5,535 nt of DNA from assembly GCA_017885365.1 (NCBI GenBank), contig JAFNGD010000135.1:2203-7737 (forward strand), in the 5' to 3' direction. Shown piece by piece: positions 5,125 through 5,535 of this stretch. Under the pieces are notes generated by a model, which ran no database searches, was not told the DNA's origin, and saw nothing but the letters and a program-made list of their open reading frames with translations. Position numbers and translations under genes: made by a program. This stretch comes from Nitrospirota bacterium (GTDB lineage: Bacteria > Nitrospirota > UBA9217). Position 1 is the stretch's first letter. Each line of letters opens with the position of its first letter.

Positions 5125-5535
5125 TTATTTCCCTTTGCTCTCAGCCGGATGGCCGGCTTCATGCGGCCTCGTGATCATGCTTTCCGCGATCCTGACCAGT
5201 TCCACGGGTGACGACCGCATGACGAGGGCAATGCCGACATTCTCTTCGTTCCATGTCATGCGGCAGCACTGCTCATCCTTGCGGCACACCCCGACCTCGA
5301 GCAGGGCGGTCCTTCCTTTGAACTCGTAGCGCACCGATTCCCGGACCGCGGCCAGCCGGAGTTTCTCGACGAGCGGAGGATGGGGAAGTGCGGTCTGGGT
5401 AATGACGAGGATGGTCTCCCCGGGAGCGTCGCTTTTGGCAAATTCGGTCACCACGGCCGGGTACGGCCGCGTCTGCGCCGCGATGAGGGAAGGCGGCCAT
5501 TGGACGGACCGCGGGTAGTAGACCGGCGTGTACAC
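5125..5535 (-). CDS. C-terminal part of an unrecognised protein with a DUF4367-like tail (cut by the window edge)
   Basis: The frame is open to the window edge and ends at TAA. The first visible codon is GTG, which may be an internal valine, so the true start probably lies outside. The visible 136 residues show no obvious membrane segment. A beta-rich pattern (TILVITQTAL, YEFKGRTALLEVGV) is followed by RMTWNEENVGIALVMRSSPVE and LVRIAESM. That ending resembles the W...G..y.l.....EL..IAES closing pattern of DUF4367-type domains, found at the C-terminus of some anti-sigma-like and envelope proteins. This is recall of a pattern, not a search result. Three cysteines (C84, C90, C91 of the visible part) lie nearby with no CXXCH. 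A 272-nt gap with its own promoter candidate separates it from the cytochrome genes, so it is probably not in the same operon. Confidence 0.6.
   Translation of the reverse strand: MYTPVYYPRSVQWPPSLIAAQTRPYPAVVTEFAKSDAPGETILVITQTALPHPPLVEKLRLAAVRESVRYEFKGRTALLEVGVCRKDEQCCRMTWNEENVGIALVMRSSPVELVRIAESMITRPHEAGHPAESKGK

Noticed and set aside
1..5535. CRISPR arrays, tRNA or rRNA genes, insertion sequences
   Set aside because: I saw no regularly spaced repeats, no structural RNA signatures and no transposase or terminal inverted repeats.

Overview
The window reads as one block of genes all on the minus strand. It comes from a GC-rich, Gram-negative-type bacterium that respires with periplasmic multiheme c-type cytochromes. 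The long CXXCH cytochrome, the formate-dehydrogenase-gamma-type cytochrome b and the style of the two-component system fit anaerobic lineages such as Desulfobacterota (Geobacter-like) or Nitrospirota. The sequence alone does not settle the phylum.

Layout in transcription order, from high to low coordinates. (1) At 5125-5535 is the C-terminal part of an unrecognised protein that runs off the window edge; its tail resembles DUF4367-type anti-sigma or lipoprotein-like domains. (2) At 4853-5124 is a non-coding region. It holds a good candidate extended -10 promoter, a perfect 7-bp inverted repeat about 64 bp upstream of the predicted start site, and a leader of roughly 180 nt. (3) At 3404-4852 is an exported cytochrome with 13 CXXCH motifs and a C-terminal membrane anchor. 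(4) At 2612-3364 is a four-helix diheme cytochrome b that starts at GTG. (5) At 2478-2611 is a 134-nt gap with a weak candidate promoter and two inverted repeats next to the following start codon. (6) At 669-2477 is a membrane sensor histidine kinase with a HisKA_3 core whose periplasmic sensor domain contains a heme c attachment motif. (7) At 7-666 is its NarL/FixJ-type response regulator, two bases after the kinase.

Working model: the cytochrome b takes electrons from the quinol pool and passes them to the anchored 13-heme cytochrome, which carries them into the periplasm. This resembles the split b/c quinol-oxidising gates of metal-reducing bacteria, such as the CbcBA type. The adjacent two-component system may sense redox state or a ligand through a covalently bound heme c and control this or a related respiratory branch. 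The heme-bearing kinase next to a 13-heme/b-type membrane module is the most interesting part of the window. No terminal reductase is encoded here, so the final electron acceptor is unknown.
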